A stretch of 64,000 nucleotides of DNA from Solibacteraceae bacterium (GTDB lineage Bacteria > Acidobacteriota > Terriglobia > Bryobacterales > Bryobacteraceae): assembly GCA_026984795.1 (NCBI GenBank), contig JALSRK010000050.1, positions 62,001-126,000 of the forward strand. Direction: 5' to 3'. Shown here in pieces: positions 7,958 through 16,674 of the stretch; the stretch's first letter is position 1, and every line of letters begins with the position of its first letter. The notes below the pieces were generated by a model. It saw only the letters and a list, made by a program, of their open reading frames with translations, searched no databases and was not told where the DNA came from. The translations under genes were made by a program, and so were the position numbers.

Positions 7958-10900
7958 TCAGAAGATGAACTTGAAGCCGAACCGGATCTGCCGCGGAGAC
8001 TGGAAGGCGCTGGCCATGCCATAGCGCGGATCTACGCGGATCCCCTGCTCCTTCATCAACTGCTGGTAGTCCCACGGCTTGAAGATATCGGCTTCTTTCT
8101 CGAAGGTCAGGTAGCCGTCGTTGGCGTGGTTGTAAACGTTGTGAATACGGGTCGCGCTCATGGTGTCGAACAGATTGAGAGCGTTGAATTCGAACCGGAA
8201 CGTGTATTTTTCGCCGATCTTGAAGTCCTGCTGGATGGCGAAGTCGAACTGTTTGAACACCGGAGTACGGCCCCAGTCGCCGCGGCCGTTGGGATAGGTG
8301 TCCACGTCGCCGCCCATTACCTCGACGGCGGTGGTCACCGGCGTGCCGCTGTAAAGCCATAGCACCGGGGAGATGTGGGTTGTGCCGAGCTTGGAGTCGA
8401 GCGAGTACGTGCCCAGGAACTTGAAGGTGTGCGGCCGGTCCGTACCCAAGCGGCCGTAGGCATAGTCGCCCTTCGAGGCCTGCCAACCCAGCCACGGCAG
8501 GTCGAAGTAGCGGTTCACGTTGGGGCTGGTGCGGCCTTCCTCGTCGGAGCTCGCCAATCCTGAGTAGTTGCCCCACAGGCGGCTCCAGGTGTAGCTGGTG
8601 ATGAACTGCAGGTTGCCGAAACGCTTCACCAACTGGGCCTCGATCGCATGGTAGGTCCGCTTCGCCTTCGGCGTGGAAGGAACGCCCTCTTCCCAGAGGC
8701 TGCGATCTTGCGTGATGCCGTAGCCGGGATTGGCGATATAGTACTCCTCACCGCGCGGCCCAAGCACACCGACGTCCTCGATCGTGCGGTCCAGCTTGTT
8801 GTAGTTGAAGCGCAGCCGGGCGACCAGCGTATCCGTGATCCCGTACTCGGTGCCCACGTCGAAAGTGCGCTTGCGGGTCGGCATCAGGTTCGGATCGATG
8901 CGGTTGTCCCGCGGATCGTTTGAGGGGATGCGCCGGTCCACGTCCTCGATATGGTTTCCTGTCAGGTTGTCGAGCGTAATGGACCAGAAATTGTCGGTGT
9001 CCAGCGTATAGTAGCTGTCGATCCACTGGTCGCCGCCGAAGCTGCCCCGCGGCATCTCATACTTCATCATGTCGTAGAAGAGCCCGAAGCTGCTGAACAC
9101 CTTCCACTTGCCGTTGCCGAGCACGTCGTAGGCGAAGCCCAGCCGGGGAGCCAGCTTGTCGCCCCAGCCGAACTCGATGGCTTTGGACGGGATGCCGCCC
9201 CCCACCCGGAAGGACGGCAGATACTCGTACTCCATGCGCAGGCCGAGGTTCAGCGTCAGCCGGGAGTTGACCCGCCAGTTGTCCTGGAAGAAGATCGCCT
9301 GGTTGTCGGACGAAACGTCGCCCTGGGTCATGAAGCGGATCACGCGGTAATAGCCGTAGTTGCCGCGGACAGCGCCCAATTCCGGCTTCGTGACCGGCCG
9401 GTAGGCGAGATCCCAGTAGAAGCGGATGTAGCCATCCGGCCAGGTGTTGCCGAAGACGTCGTTGTAGAGTTTGTTCAACTGCCAGCCGACCTTCAGTGAG
9501 TGGTTGCCCGCCGCGTTGAACATGTAGGAGCCGTCGATCGAGAGATTGAACCGGCTCTGGATGTCCTTCACCGTCTGGCGGTTCGAAGCTGTGATTACGC
9601 CGCGCGGGTGCTGGTACTCGGGCCGCACGGGCGTACCGTCCAAGCCCACCAGATCGATGTTGGGGGTCATGAACCGGTAGTAAATGCCCCGGGGGATGCC
9701 GTAGTCTTTGTAGTTTGTGTAGTCGTAGCCTCCGCGGCCGCTGATCAACAGTTTGGGCGTTACCGTGTAGTCGGCGCCGAAGAAATAGGAAGAGTGCGGT
9801 ACGCGCCAGCCACGGTCCGCCCAAGGGGCGTCGGGGTTATCAGTGCCTTCCCGCGACGGCAACAGGCCGTTGCGTTTGCGCGGCGAGTAGAGGTAGCCCA
9901 AGTAGAAACGCACCTGATCGGCAGGGGCGAAGTCCAGCTTGGCGTTGAAGAAGTCGTTGCGCGTCTTCTGCTCGAAGGTTCTCGTGGAGTTGTCGCTCAA
10001 GAAGGTCACCTTGCGCGTGTGCTTGACGAGCTGCGGATAGTAACCGGTGAAGAACCAGATCCTGTTCTTCATGATCGGCCCGCCCAGGGTGAAGCCCGGC
10101 ATGTAGTTGCGATACCCGTCCTTCTTGCGCTCGAAGTGCTCGCCGACGTTGTCGTCGAAGGGGTTCAGGCGCAGCAACGGCCGTTCCTTGCCCCGAAGCG
10201 AGTCGTTCTCGAAATAGAAGCCGACGTCGCCGTGGAACTCATTGGCGCCGGTCCGGAAGACGGTGTTGACCACGCCGCCCATGGCCCCGCCGTACTCGGC
10301 GGCGAAACCGGAGTTCTTCACCTGGACTTCCTCGACGAACTCGAACGGGATCCTGGTGACGTTGTTCAGCGTCCCGTCCATGATGTTCGTCACTTCGACG
10401 CCGTTGATGACGAACGAGTTCTCCGAGCCCGAAGCCCCGTCGAGCTGATAGCCGCCGCCGTCGTCTTCATAGCGGGCTCCAGGCGCCACCGCGATCATCG
10501 AGTCGAAGCTGCGGGTCTTCGGTAGTTCGTCGAAAAGACGGCGGTCGATATTGTAAGCCACGGCGCTTTGCGTGGTATCGAGGATCAAAGCCTGCGCCGA
10601 CACCGTGACCGCCTCGGTGACCTGGCCGACTTCGAGCGTGATGTCGACCTTCGGCAGCCGGCCGACCGCGACCAGGATGCCGTCCCGGGTCGTCTTCACG
10701 AAACCCTCGGCTGTTACGGTGATCGAATAGGTTCCCGGCGGGAGGCCGTAGACCGTATAGGTGCCGTCGGCGCCCGACTCGGTCCGCCGCACGCCGACCA
10801 GGTTCTCCCCAGTCACTTCGATCTGCGCGCCGGGCACGACCGCCCCGGAACTATCGAGCACTGTTCCAGTAATGCCGCCGGTGGTCTCCTGCGCGAAGAC

Positions 10901-10993
10901 CGCCGGCAGCGGAATCAGCAACAGTCCAATCGTTAGCAGGACGGACGCGGTTTTCCACCAGCCGCCCCGCTGATGAGCTGTCTTGTTACGCAT
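7958..10993 (-). CDS. TonB-dependent receptor with carboxypeptidase-regulatory-like N-terminal domain
   Basis: Outer-membrane beta-barrel receptor of 1011 residues. ATG 10993 is chosen because GGGAGGAA precedes it by about 4 bases and a signal peptide follows (hydrophobic run ending AVFAQ); an in-frame ATG at 11077 has neither. After the signal comes a carboxypeptidase-regulatory-like domain (GGITGTVLDSSGAVVPGAQIEV; DGTYTVYGLPPGTYSI), then a plug (VNTVFRTGANEFHGDVGFYF) and a long barrel that ends in alternating aromatic residues, FGFKFIF. This OmpA-like/Oar-type architecture is characteristic of Acidobacteriota, where many such receptors are thought to handle glycans. No substrate-binding lipoprotein sits next to it; the nearest genes are a Tat-exported oxidoreductase upstream and a phosphatase pseudogene downstream. 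Confidence 0.9.
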   Translation of the reverse strand: MRNKTAHQRGGWWKTASVLLTIGLLLIPLPAVFAQETTGGITGTVLDSSGAVVPGAQIEVTGENLVGVRRTESGADGTYTVYGLPPGTYSITVTAEGFVKTTRDGILVAVGRLPKVDITLEVGQVTEAVTVSAQALILDTTQSAVAYNIDRRLFDELPKTRSFDSMIAVAPGARYEDDGGGYQLDGASGSENSFVINGVEVTNIMDGTLNNVTRIPFEFVEEVQVKNSGFAAEYGGAMGGVVNTVFRTGANEFHGDVGFYFENDSLRGKERPLLRLNPFDDNVGEHFERKKDGYRNYMPGFTLGGPIMKNRIWFFTGYYPQLVKHTRKVTFLSDNSTRTFEQKTRNDFFNAKLDFAPADQVRFYLGYLYSPRKRNGLLPSREGTDNPDAPWADRGWRVPHSSYFFGADYTVTPKLLISGRGGYDYTNYKDYGIPRGIYYRFMTPNIDLVGLDGTPVRPEYQHPRGVITASNRQTVKDIQSRFNLSIDGSYMFNAAGNHSLKVGWQLNKLYNDVFGNTWPDGYIRFYWDLAYRPVTKPELGAVRGNYGYYRVIRFMTQGDVSSDNQAIFFQDNWRVNSRLTLNLGLRMEYEYLPSFRVGGGIPSKAIEFGWGDKLAPRLGFAYDVLGNGKWKVFSSFGLFYDMMKYEMPRGSFGGDQWIDSYYTLDTDNFWSITLDNLTGNHIEDVDRRIPSNDPRDNRIDPNLMPTRKRTFDVGTEYGITDTLVARLRFNYNKLDRTIEDVGVLGPRGEEYYIANPGYGITQDRSLWEEGVPSTPKAKRTYHAIEAQLVKRFGNLQFITSYTWSRLWGNYSGLASSDEEGRTSPNVNRYFDLPWLGWQASKGDYAYGRLGTDRPHTFKFLGTYSLDSKLGTTHISPVLWLYSGTPVTTAVEVMGGDVDTYPNGRGDWGRTPVFKQFDFAIQQDFKIGEKYTFRFEFNALNLFDTMSATRIHNVYNHANDGYLTFEKEADIFKPWDYQQLMKEQGIRVDPRYGMASAFQSPRQIRFGFKFIF

Positions 10994-11444
10994 CAATTTC
11001 CTCCCAAGGTTGTGTTCACTGTCGTGACAGAGCGTCTCCTTCGCGCCTCGCATGGAGCGAAGCGCGCCTTCGGGCACATGTGCCGTGCCGCTTCCTACTC
11101 TGCTTCGATGCTCTGACCCCGGAAGCTTGCGATGCTGTTGTTCTTTAGTGGGCTGCGTCCGGCGCCTTCCAGCTCAATGGAAGGAGGACGCTCGGAACAT
11201 ATCGGAAATCGTACCTGTCTCAACGTGTCTTCCCGTGCGGCAGGCTTTTCCCGTCCGTCGGGTGCACGCGTCACAACCCAAAAGTTTAGCACGAAACTGG
11301 AAAGATAGTTCTAGAATCATCGGAGAAGGAGGCAAACTGAAGCCGACAATTCCGATCAACTTTTAGGAATAGAGCCACACCCCTCGCTTCCTCGCAGGGA
11401 AGCGCCGCCACTGTTGCCCGTTGCCGGGGCTTTTCCAGCTTCGC
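10994..11444. other. 451-base gap upstream of the receptor gene; one perfect palindrome
   Basis: No convincing gene on either strand. It presumably holds the receptor promoter (minus strand), but I see no clear -35/-10 pair. The only striking element is a 12-base palindrome at 11073-11084. Short frames at 11095-11366 have no start signals and unusual composition. Confidence 0.5.
11073..11084. promoter_or_regulatory. 12-base perfect palindrome upstream of receptor gene
   Basis: GGCACATGTGCC reads the same on both strands and lies 80 bases before the receptor start codon at 10993. Position and symmetry suggest a binding site for a dimeric regulator; no regulator gene is adjacent. Confidence 0.35.
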
Positions 11445-12812
11445 CTACACTTCGTCCGGCATCACATACGGCTCGCGGTACTTGCGGGTCAGGTAGCTGT
11501 TGGCCTCTTCGTCTCCGGGGAAGGTTTCGGTCTGGGGATCGAAGATCAGCTTGCGCCCGGTCCGGTACGAGATGTTCGCCAGGTGCGCCAGGACGGTGGA
11601 CTTGTGACCGTCCAGGATTTCGGCATGCAGATCACCACGCTTCCGTGACCGGACACACCGGATGAAGTTCTCGAAATGGTTCTCTTCGGGCTCGCCGGTT
11701 GGAGGGATCTCCGGGCCCGGGAGGTACCCGCGCCGCGGGAAGCTGGCGTTGGGTATCGACTCATCGACTCCGGGCACCCGCGGCGGGCGGTTTCGAGGCG
11801 TGAACTTTCCCAGGACGGCATGCCACCCTTTCGCCGAGGAGAGATATCCGTTGTCGGTGTAGAACACATCTCCGGTGCTGCGGATCCCATCGAAGGGCGG
11901 CGTGTAGAGGTTCGTCAGTTCGACTTCGAGGATGGTGCCGTCTTCGTACTCGAAGCTGGCGCTTTGCACGTTCGGCGTCTCCTGGTCGGAGTCCCACTGG
12001 TAGTAGCCCCCGAAGGAGTGGACCTTCACCGGGTGGACGTCCTTGCCCATGCCCCAACGGGCCACGTCCAGCTCGTGGACGCCCGAGTTGCCGATGTCGC
12101 TGGTGGAAGTGTCCCAGAAAAAGTGCCAGCCATAGTGGAAGCGGCTGATGTTGAACGGCCGGTACGGAGCGGGACCCAGGTAGATATCCCAGTGAACGCC
12201 TTTCGGGATGGAAGATTCCTTGTGGTGCCCGATGCTGCCGCGGCCTTTATAAAGAAATGCCTTCGCGCGATAGACGCCGCCGAACTTGCCGGAGCGCAGG
12301 AACTGCATTGCCGCCCGGTCCGCCGGATCGCTGCGGCGGTTCAGTCCCACCTGGACCATCCGGCCGTACTTGCGGGCCGCCTGGACCATCTTGCGCCCTT
12401 CCTCGATTGTGTAGGAGACGGGTTTCTCCACATAGACGTCTTTGCCCGCCTGGCAGGCCCACACGGTCTGGAGGGCATGCCAATGGTCTGGCGTAGCGAT
12501 CGAGACGGCGTCGAGCTCTTTATTCTCGATCAGCCGGCGGAAGTCATACTCCGTCTTGGGCCGGTAGCCCGCCAGGTGCTCCACTTCGGCGACGGCCGTC
12601 TCGAACAAGCGTTCATCGACGTCGCAGAGCCATGCAACGCGGACGTTCGGGATCTTGGCGAACGCACTGTAATGGACTCTTCCCCGGCTGTGGATCCCGA
12701 CGACGGCGATGTTGATGGTTTCGTTCGGACTTCGCTGCGCCCACCCGATCCCGATGGCCGGGGCCGCAACGGCGGCGCCCTTCATGAAATCTCTGCGTGT
12801 GGTTTGTTTCAT
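11445..12812 (-). CDS. Tat-exported Gfo/Idh/MocA family oxidoreductase
   Basis: A 455-residue NAD(P)-dependent oxidoreductase-like protein with a twin-arginine signal at the start (TTRRDFMKGAAVAAPAIG, arginines 6 and 7). The Rossmann domain follows (INIAVVGIHSRGRVHY), with VSIATPDHWH and the family lysine in VEKPVSYT (EKP at 129-131). The C-terminal alpha/beta domain carries the DVARWGMG segment. Members act on sugars, inositols or other polyols; exported versions are common in Acidobacteriota and Planctomycetota and probably bind their cofactor before export through Tat. It lies upstream of the TonB-dependent receptor on the same strand, 451 bases apart, so a shared transcript is not evident. 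Confidence 0.85.
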   Translation of the reverse strand: MKQTTRRDFMKGAAVAAPAIGIGWAQRSPNETINIAVVGIHSRGRVHYSAFAKIPNVRVAWLCDVDERLFETAVAEVEHLAGYRPKTEYDFRRLIENKELDAVSIATPDHWHALQTVWACQAGKDVYVEKPVSYTIEEGRKMVQAARKYGRMVQVGLNRRSDPADRAAMQFLRSGKFGGVYRAKAFLYKGRGSIGHHKESSIPKGVHWDIYLGPAPYRPFNISRFHYGWHFFWDTSTSDIGNSGVHELDVARWGMGKDVHPVKVHSFGGYYQWDSDQETPNVQSASFEYEDGTILEVELTNLYTPPFDGIRSTGDVFYTDNGYLSSAKGWHAVLGKFTPRNRPPRVPGVDESIPNASFPRRGYLPGPEIPPTGEPEENHFENFIRCVRSRKRGDLHAEILDGHKSTVLAHLANISYRTGRKLIFDPQTETFPGDEEANSYLTRKYREPYVMPDEV

Positions 12813-12923
12813 TGCCAGACTTCGACACCTCCGACGTGCTTGATCCTATCACGGTCGGGCGGCGGAGCCGGGTGGGAGCCAGGGGAGGACCTGGTTTCGG
12901 GGGAGGCGCCGGTGCGGCCCGGA

Positions 12924-13679
12924 TCACTCCGGCTGCAGTTCGAAGCTGAGGCCCCGCTCAGAATTGAGCCGGCGCGTCAGCTTCAGGTCGATCAGGTCCA
13001 GGGAAGCCTGATTGTGATCGCCTTTGGGGGTGATGTAATGTAACGTGCCGTCCTCGAGCCAGTAGCCGATGGCCGGGTAGATTGTGCCATCTCTGAACGC
13101 AATGAGGTAGAGAGTCGGCTCGGCGTCTTCTTTCTCCACCCGGGAATCTGCGTTATGAACGACGGGGCTTGTCACCGTGCGGTCGGGAACCGGAGCGTGG
13201 AAGGTCTGCAGGCCGCCTGAGGGCTCCGGCAGGTTCTTGCCGGAGTACTCTCTCACCACCGGCTGTGCATTGGGTGCGGTGTAGTACTGGTTGATGATCA
13301 CCGGCGGCTGTGGTGGACTGCTCTGCTGGATGTTGACGTAAATCTGTTGCGGCGGCGAGGCGTAGCCGCCCCAATAGCCGCCGTAGAACACCGGCACGGG
13401 GTAAACAATGGCCCTCGGGCGCCGGGCGAAAACGCCCCGGCGGAGCAAGTGCGCCCGCGATCCGCTTACCGTGGCTCCGAGCCGGTCGGCGAAGCTCGGC
13501 ACGTGGGTGATCGGCGGGCCCCCTGTCCCGGGGAACAGAATGTTGCCGAAGCCGCTGCGCGCGCTAAGCGACCGCTGGGCGAAATTCGCGTGCGGGTGGG
13601 CGAAGACGCCGCGGAGCTGCGCCCCCAGCGGAAGCGCCGCCATTGCCCCGGCTACCAGGAATACGCCCGCTGCCCGCAT
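12924..13679 (-). CDS. Exported hypothetical protein, glycine/proline-rich with conserved C-terminal segment
   Basis: A 251-residue protein I do not recognise. ATG 13679 is preceded by AGGGAAAC and opens a signal peptide (MRAAGVFLVAGAMAALPLGAQ). The mature protein begins with a low-complexity part containing GGYWGGY and proline/glutamine-rich segments (NIQQSSPPQPPVI). The C-terminal part (LYLIAFRDGTIYPAIGYWLEDGTLHYITPKGDHNQ) looks folded and resembles a short beta domain seen at the end of other acidobacterial exported proteins. A longer frame upstream overlaps the histidine kinase gene and is a shadow. It is divergent from that kinase with 147 bases between starts. Confidence 0.7.
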   Translation of the reverse strand: MRAAGVFLVAGAMAALPLGAQLRGVFAHPHANFAQRSLSARSGFGNILFPGTGGPPITHVPSFADRLGATVSGSRAHLLRRGVFARRPRAIVYPVPVFYGGYWGGYASPPQQIYVNIQQSSPPQPPVIINQYYTAPNAQPVVREYSGKNLPEPSGGLQTFHAPVPDRTVTSPVVHNADSRVEKEDAEPTLYLIAFRDGTIYPAIGYWLEDGTLHYITPKGDHNQASLDLIDLKLTRRLNSERGLSFELQPE

Positions 13680-13812
13680 CGTTTCCCTGCCTTGAGAATA
13701 CAGTTTGCTGTCAGTGAGACGCAAGAGCCGGGTGGCGGGTTCCAGGTTGCCGAGCTGCCCGCTTCCTGGCGCCGCCGGCCGCTTCGCTTGCCGTTCGGCC
13801 TCCAGGCCGTAC

Positions 13813-13818
13813 CACAAT
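13813..13818 (+). promoter_or_regulatory. -10-like box 8 bases before the histidine kinase start
   Basis: CACAAT, followed by 8 bases and then the GTG at 13827. There is no Shine-Dalgarno sequence. Same arrangement as before fabI, the gene at 40437 and the gene at 57269. Confidence 0.4.
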
Positions 13819-13826
13819 AATGAACA

Positions 13827-15665
13827 GTGATGACGCGGCGGATCCGCCAGACCGCAGGCTATGCCGGGGCCGTGGCCGGCTGTTTTCTGTTGGCTCTGGC
13901 GGCGGCCTGGACCACGTTCGGGGTCCAGATCGACAACGACGCCTATGACTTCTTTTTCCGTCTTCAGGCGGCTCCGGGGGGCCGGTGCCGATCCATCATT
14001 CTTGCGGTGGATGAGCGGACCCTGATCGAAATGGGCGGACTTCGCCGCCTGCGCGAAATCGTTGCTTCGGGTCTGGACGCGCTGGCCGCCGCCAGGCCCA
14101 GCGTAGTAGTGATCGACTTGATCCTGGCCGACGAGGCCGACCCGGACCAGGATGCGCGACTGGAGGCGGCCTTGGCGCGGATGCCGAACCTCGTGCTGGC
14201 GGCCGATCTCATCCCCGGCGGCTGGGAGGACCCACTGCCGCGATTCCGCCGCCACGCCGCTGCCGTCGGCCATGTCCACGCCGATCCGGACCCCTACGAC
14301 AATGTGACGCGCCGGATCCCGTTGGAAAAGGCGGCGGGTCCGGACCGGCGCTGGGCGATCGCGCTCGAGGCGTTCCGTCTGTCCCGGGGCGGTGGGGAGA
14401 TCCTCGAGTCGCCGGAGCAGATCGAAGTCGCCGGACTCACGATTCCAGCGGCGCGCCGTGAGGCCCGCCCTCTGTACCTGCACTATTTCCGTGGCGCCCC
14501 CGACGGCTCCTCGCCCATCCCGACGATCAGTATCGCCGCCCTCCGCGCCGATCCGTCTCTGGCCGAGCGGTTCCACGGCCGGGTGGTCTTCGTCGGGGTT
14601 ACCGCCCAGTCGGCCGCCGACGACCGTCACATGACGCCTTACTCGGCCGGGCGCCCGATGCCCGGCGTGGAGATCCACGCCACGGCGTTCGAGACTCTGG
14701 CCCGCGGGCTGATCCTTACCCCCGCCAAGGACTCGACCGTCTTCTTGATGTGCCTGGCCATCGCCGTGTTCGCCGGGCTCATCTTTGCCTACCGTTCCGG
14801 GTGGCCTGCGTACGCGGCGGGCGGCGTCCTGGTTAGCGCGGCGCACCTCTTGCCGTACGTGTTTTTCCGTGAGGCTGTCATCTTTCCCTACGCGCCGCCG
14901 GTCTCAACCGCGTGGCTCTGCGTCGTCGGGGCGGCGACCTACCAGCACTTCGTCGTCCGGCGGCGTCTCCGGGAGTCCGAGACGGCGCGTTCGCGTTATC
15001 AGCAGGCGATCCATTTCGTCACGCACGAGATGCGGTCCCCGCTGACGGCGATCCAGGGCTCGAGCGAACTGATGGGCCGCTATAACCTGCCGGAAGAGAA
15101 GAGCAAGCAGTTGGCCCAGATGATCAACGCCGAGTCGAAGCGCCTGGCGCGCATGATCCAGACCTTTCTGGACGTCGAACGGCTCACCGAAGGCGAGATG
15201 CAGCTCAGGCGGGAGCCGTTCCTCGTCAGCCGAGTGATCGACGCCTGCCTGGAGCGGGTCCGCCCGTTGGCCGAACGTAAGCGCATCCGCGTGAAGCTGG
15301 GCGATTTCGACGACGCCACTCTTACCGGCGACCGGGAGCTGATGGAGTACGCCGTCTACAACCTCTTGAACAACGCGGTGAAGTACTCGCCGGCCGATAC
15401 CGAGATTACGGTCTTCACTCGGGCCGAGGACGGGGTGTTCCGGCTCTCGGTCCAGGACCAGGGCATCGGGATGAGCGAGAAGGAGCTGAAGAATATCTTC
15501 AAGAAGTTCTACCGCACGAAGAAGGCCGAGGCTTCCGGCGAGGCAGGCACCGGCATCGGCCTGTCGATCGTCGAGCAGATCGTCACCCACCATGGCGGGA
15601 GGATGGAGGTGACAAGCCGGCCTGGAGCCGGATCCTGCTTCACGATCGTCCTTCCGGGGCGCTGA
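13827..15665 (+). CDS. CHASE2-domain sensor histidine kinase
   Basis: A 612-residue inner-membrane two-component kinase. After one N-terminal helix (about 10-30) there is an extracytoplasmic CHASE2 sensor (about 35-300, with VVVIDLILADEAD and RVVFVGVTA), then three membrane helices (about 303-370). The cytoplasmic kinase core has the phospho-accepting His400 in FVTHEMRSPLTAI, the N box YNLLNNAVKYSP, and G boxes QDQGIGMSE and GTGIGLSIVEQI. The start may be GTG 13827 or the ATG directly after it; both lack a Shine-Dalgarno sequence. No response regulator is adjacent; the nearest receiver domains are those fused to CpaE-like ATPases at 36.5-39 kb. The signal is unknown. Confidence 0.92.
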   Translation: MMTRRIRQTAGYAGAVAGCFLLALAAAWTTFGVQIDNDAYDFFFRLQAAPGGRCRSIILAVDERTLIEMGGLRRLREIVASGLDALAAARPSVVVIDLILADEADPDQDARLEAALARMPNLVLAADLIPGGWEDPLPRFRRHAAAVGHVHADPDPYDNVTRRIPLEKAAGPDRRWAIALEAFRLSRGGGEILESPEQIEVAGLTIPAARREARPLYLHYFRGAPDGSSPIPTISIAALRADPSLAERFHGRVVFVGVTAQSAADDRHMTPYSAGRPMPGVEIHATAFETLARGLILTPAKDSTVFLMCLAIAVFAGLIFAYRSGWPAYAAGGVLVSAAHLLPYVFFREAVIFPYAPPVSTAWLCVVGAATYQHFVVRRRLRESETARSRYQQAIHFVTHEMRSPLTAIQGSSELMGRYNLPEEKSKQLAQMINAESKRLARMIQTFLDVERLTEGEMQLRREPFLVSRVIDACLERVRPLAERKRIRVKLGDFDDATLTGDRELMEYAVYNLLNNAVKYSPADTEITVFTRAEDGVFRLSVQDQGIGMSEKELKNIFKKFYRTKKAEASGEAGTGIGLSIVEQIVTHHGGRMEVTSRPGAGSCFTIVLPGR

Positions 15666-15742
15666 CTCCACGACCCTTTGCAACTTTTGCCCACGCCGGG
15701 CATCGTAAACTGGTGGACCGTCTTACTGGGACGAGACTCGAG

Positions 15743-16162
15743 ATGAGAACCACCCGCCTTGCCTTGTTGCCGGCTCTGATGCTGGCTGTTTCTGTCGTAT
15801 GCCTCGCCGGGGACGCGGCGCCGGCGCTCGTCGGACCTCAGGAATTCCAGACGCGGCTGAAAGCGGCCGGCGACCAGGCCGTGCTGCTCGATGTCCGGAC
15901 GCCGGCCGAGTACGTAGCCGGACACCTGACGGGAGCGCTCCTGCTGAACGTCATGGACGCTTCCTTCGAGAGGCGCCTGGAAGAACTTCCGAAGGGCCGG
16001 GTTTACTTCGTCTACTGCCGGAGCGGCCACCGCAGCCGCCGGGCCGTCAAGGCGATGCAGGCGGCCGGATTCCGCCACGTCGTTGAATTGAAGGGCGGCA
16101 TCCTGGCCTGGGTCTCACAGCACATGCCGCTTTGCCGGCCGGCCGTCGAGGTTCCAAAGTGA
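15743..16162 (+). CDS. Exported rhodanese-like domain protein
   Basis: A 139-residue periplasmic single-domain rhodanese. The start at ATG 15743 gives a standard signal peptide (MRTTRLALLPALMLAVSVVCLAG); a GTG at 15713 would add ten residues. The rhodanese fold is shown by VLLDVRTPAEYVAGHLTGA and the active-site loop VYCRSGHRSRRA, whose cysteine is the sulfur carrier. LKGGILAW ends the domain. It follows the CHASE2 kinase in the same direction by 77 bases and could be co-transcribed. Such proteins move sulfane sulfur or serve as redox and detoxification factors; the specific role is unknown. Confidence 0.86.
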   Translation: MRTTRLALLPALMLAVSVVCLAGDAAPALVGPQEFQTRLKAAGDQAVLLDVRTPAEYVAGHLTGALLLNVMDASFERRLEELPKGRVYFVYCRSGHRSRRAVKAMQAAGFRHVVELKGGILAWVSQHMPLCRPAVEVPK

Positions 16163-16284
16163 GTGCCGTGGCACGCCACGTACGTCCGGCTCCACCGGCG
16201 GGGTGATCGTCCCTCGAAGCATCCGGGGGCGGCGCCGGCGGAGTTGGGTCGACAGTCCGGACAGAGAGGCCAAGGAGAGACTCA

Positions 16285-16647
16285 ATGAAGCACTCGAAAC
16301 ACGTTTTCGGACTCTTCACTGCGTTATTGCTGTTTCTGCTTCCTTCGGCGTTCGCCGGGGGCCTGGACGGCAAATGGGAGTTCACCTTCGACACCGAAGT
16401 GGGACCGCGAACGTTCGTCATCACGTTGCAGACAAACGGCGAGAAGATCACCGCCAAGATCGACGCGGACACCCTCGAGGGTGAGGTGCGGAGCGGCAAG
16501 TTCACCGTCCGCGGGGACTACTACGCCGCGGAAGCCGGCTACACCGGAGACATGCTACTCGAAGGCGCTCTCGAAGGGGACAAGATCACCGGCAAAGGAC
16601 ACTGGGAAGACTACGACTTCACCTTTACCGCCAAACGGCTGGAATGA
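16285..16647 (+). CDS. Small exported beta-rich protein
   Basis: A 120-residue protein with a good Shine-Dalgarno sequence (AAGGAGAG) and a signal peptide (hydrophobic run ending PSAFAGG). The mature part alternates short charged and hydrophobic strands (GKWEFTFDTEVGPRTFVITLQ; GEKITAKID; GEVRSGKFTV; GDKITGKGHW), a pattern like small lipocalin-type or repeated beta-hairpin proteins found widely in acidobacteria. No catalytic motif is visible. Function unknown. Confidence 0.75.
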   Translation: MKHSKHVFGLFTALLLFLLPSAFAGGLDGKWEFTFDTEVGPRTFVITLQTNGEKITAKIDADTLEGEVRSGKFTVRGDYYAAEAGYTGDMLLEGALEGDKITGKGHWEDYDFTFTAKRLE

Positions 16648-16653
16648 AGCTGC

Positions 16654-16669
16654 AGCCCGCCAACGGGCT
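16654..16669. terminator. Hairpin between convergent genes
   Basis: AGCCCG, four-base loop CCAA, CGGGCT: a perfect 6-base-pair stem in the 27-base gap between two convergent genes ending at 16647 and 16675. Position suggests a bidirectional terminator; there is no T-tract, which is not unusual at this GC content. Confidence 0.4.
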
Positions 16670-16674
16670 TCCGG

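Noticed and set aside
9500-10525. Long plus-strand frames opposite the TonB-dependent receptor
   Set aside because: They mirror the receptor gene, have no start signals and Val/Glu/His-rich composition typical of antisense frames in GC-rich DNA.
12924-14846. A 640-codon minus-strand reading extending the exported hypothetical gene
   Set aside because: Its first two thirds lie antisense to the CHASE2 kinase; the real start with signal peptide and ribosome-binding site is at 13679.
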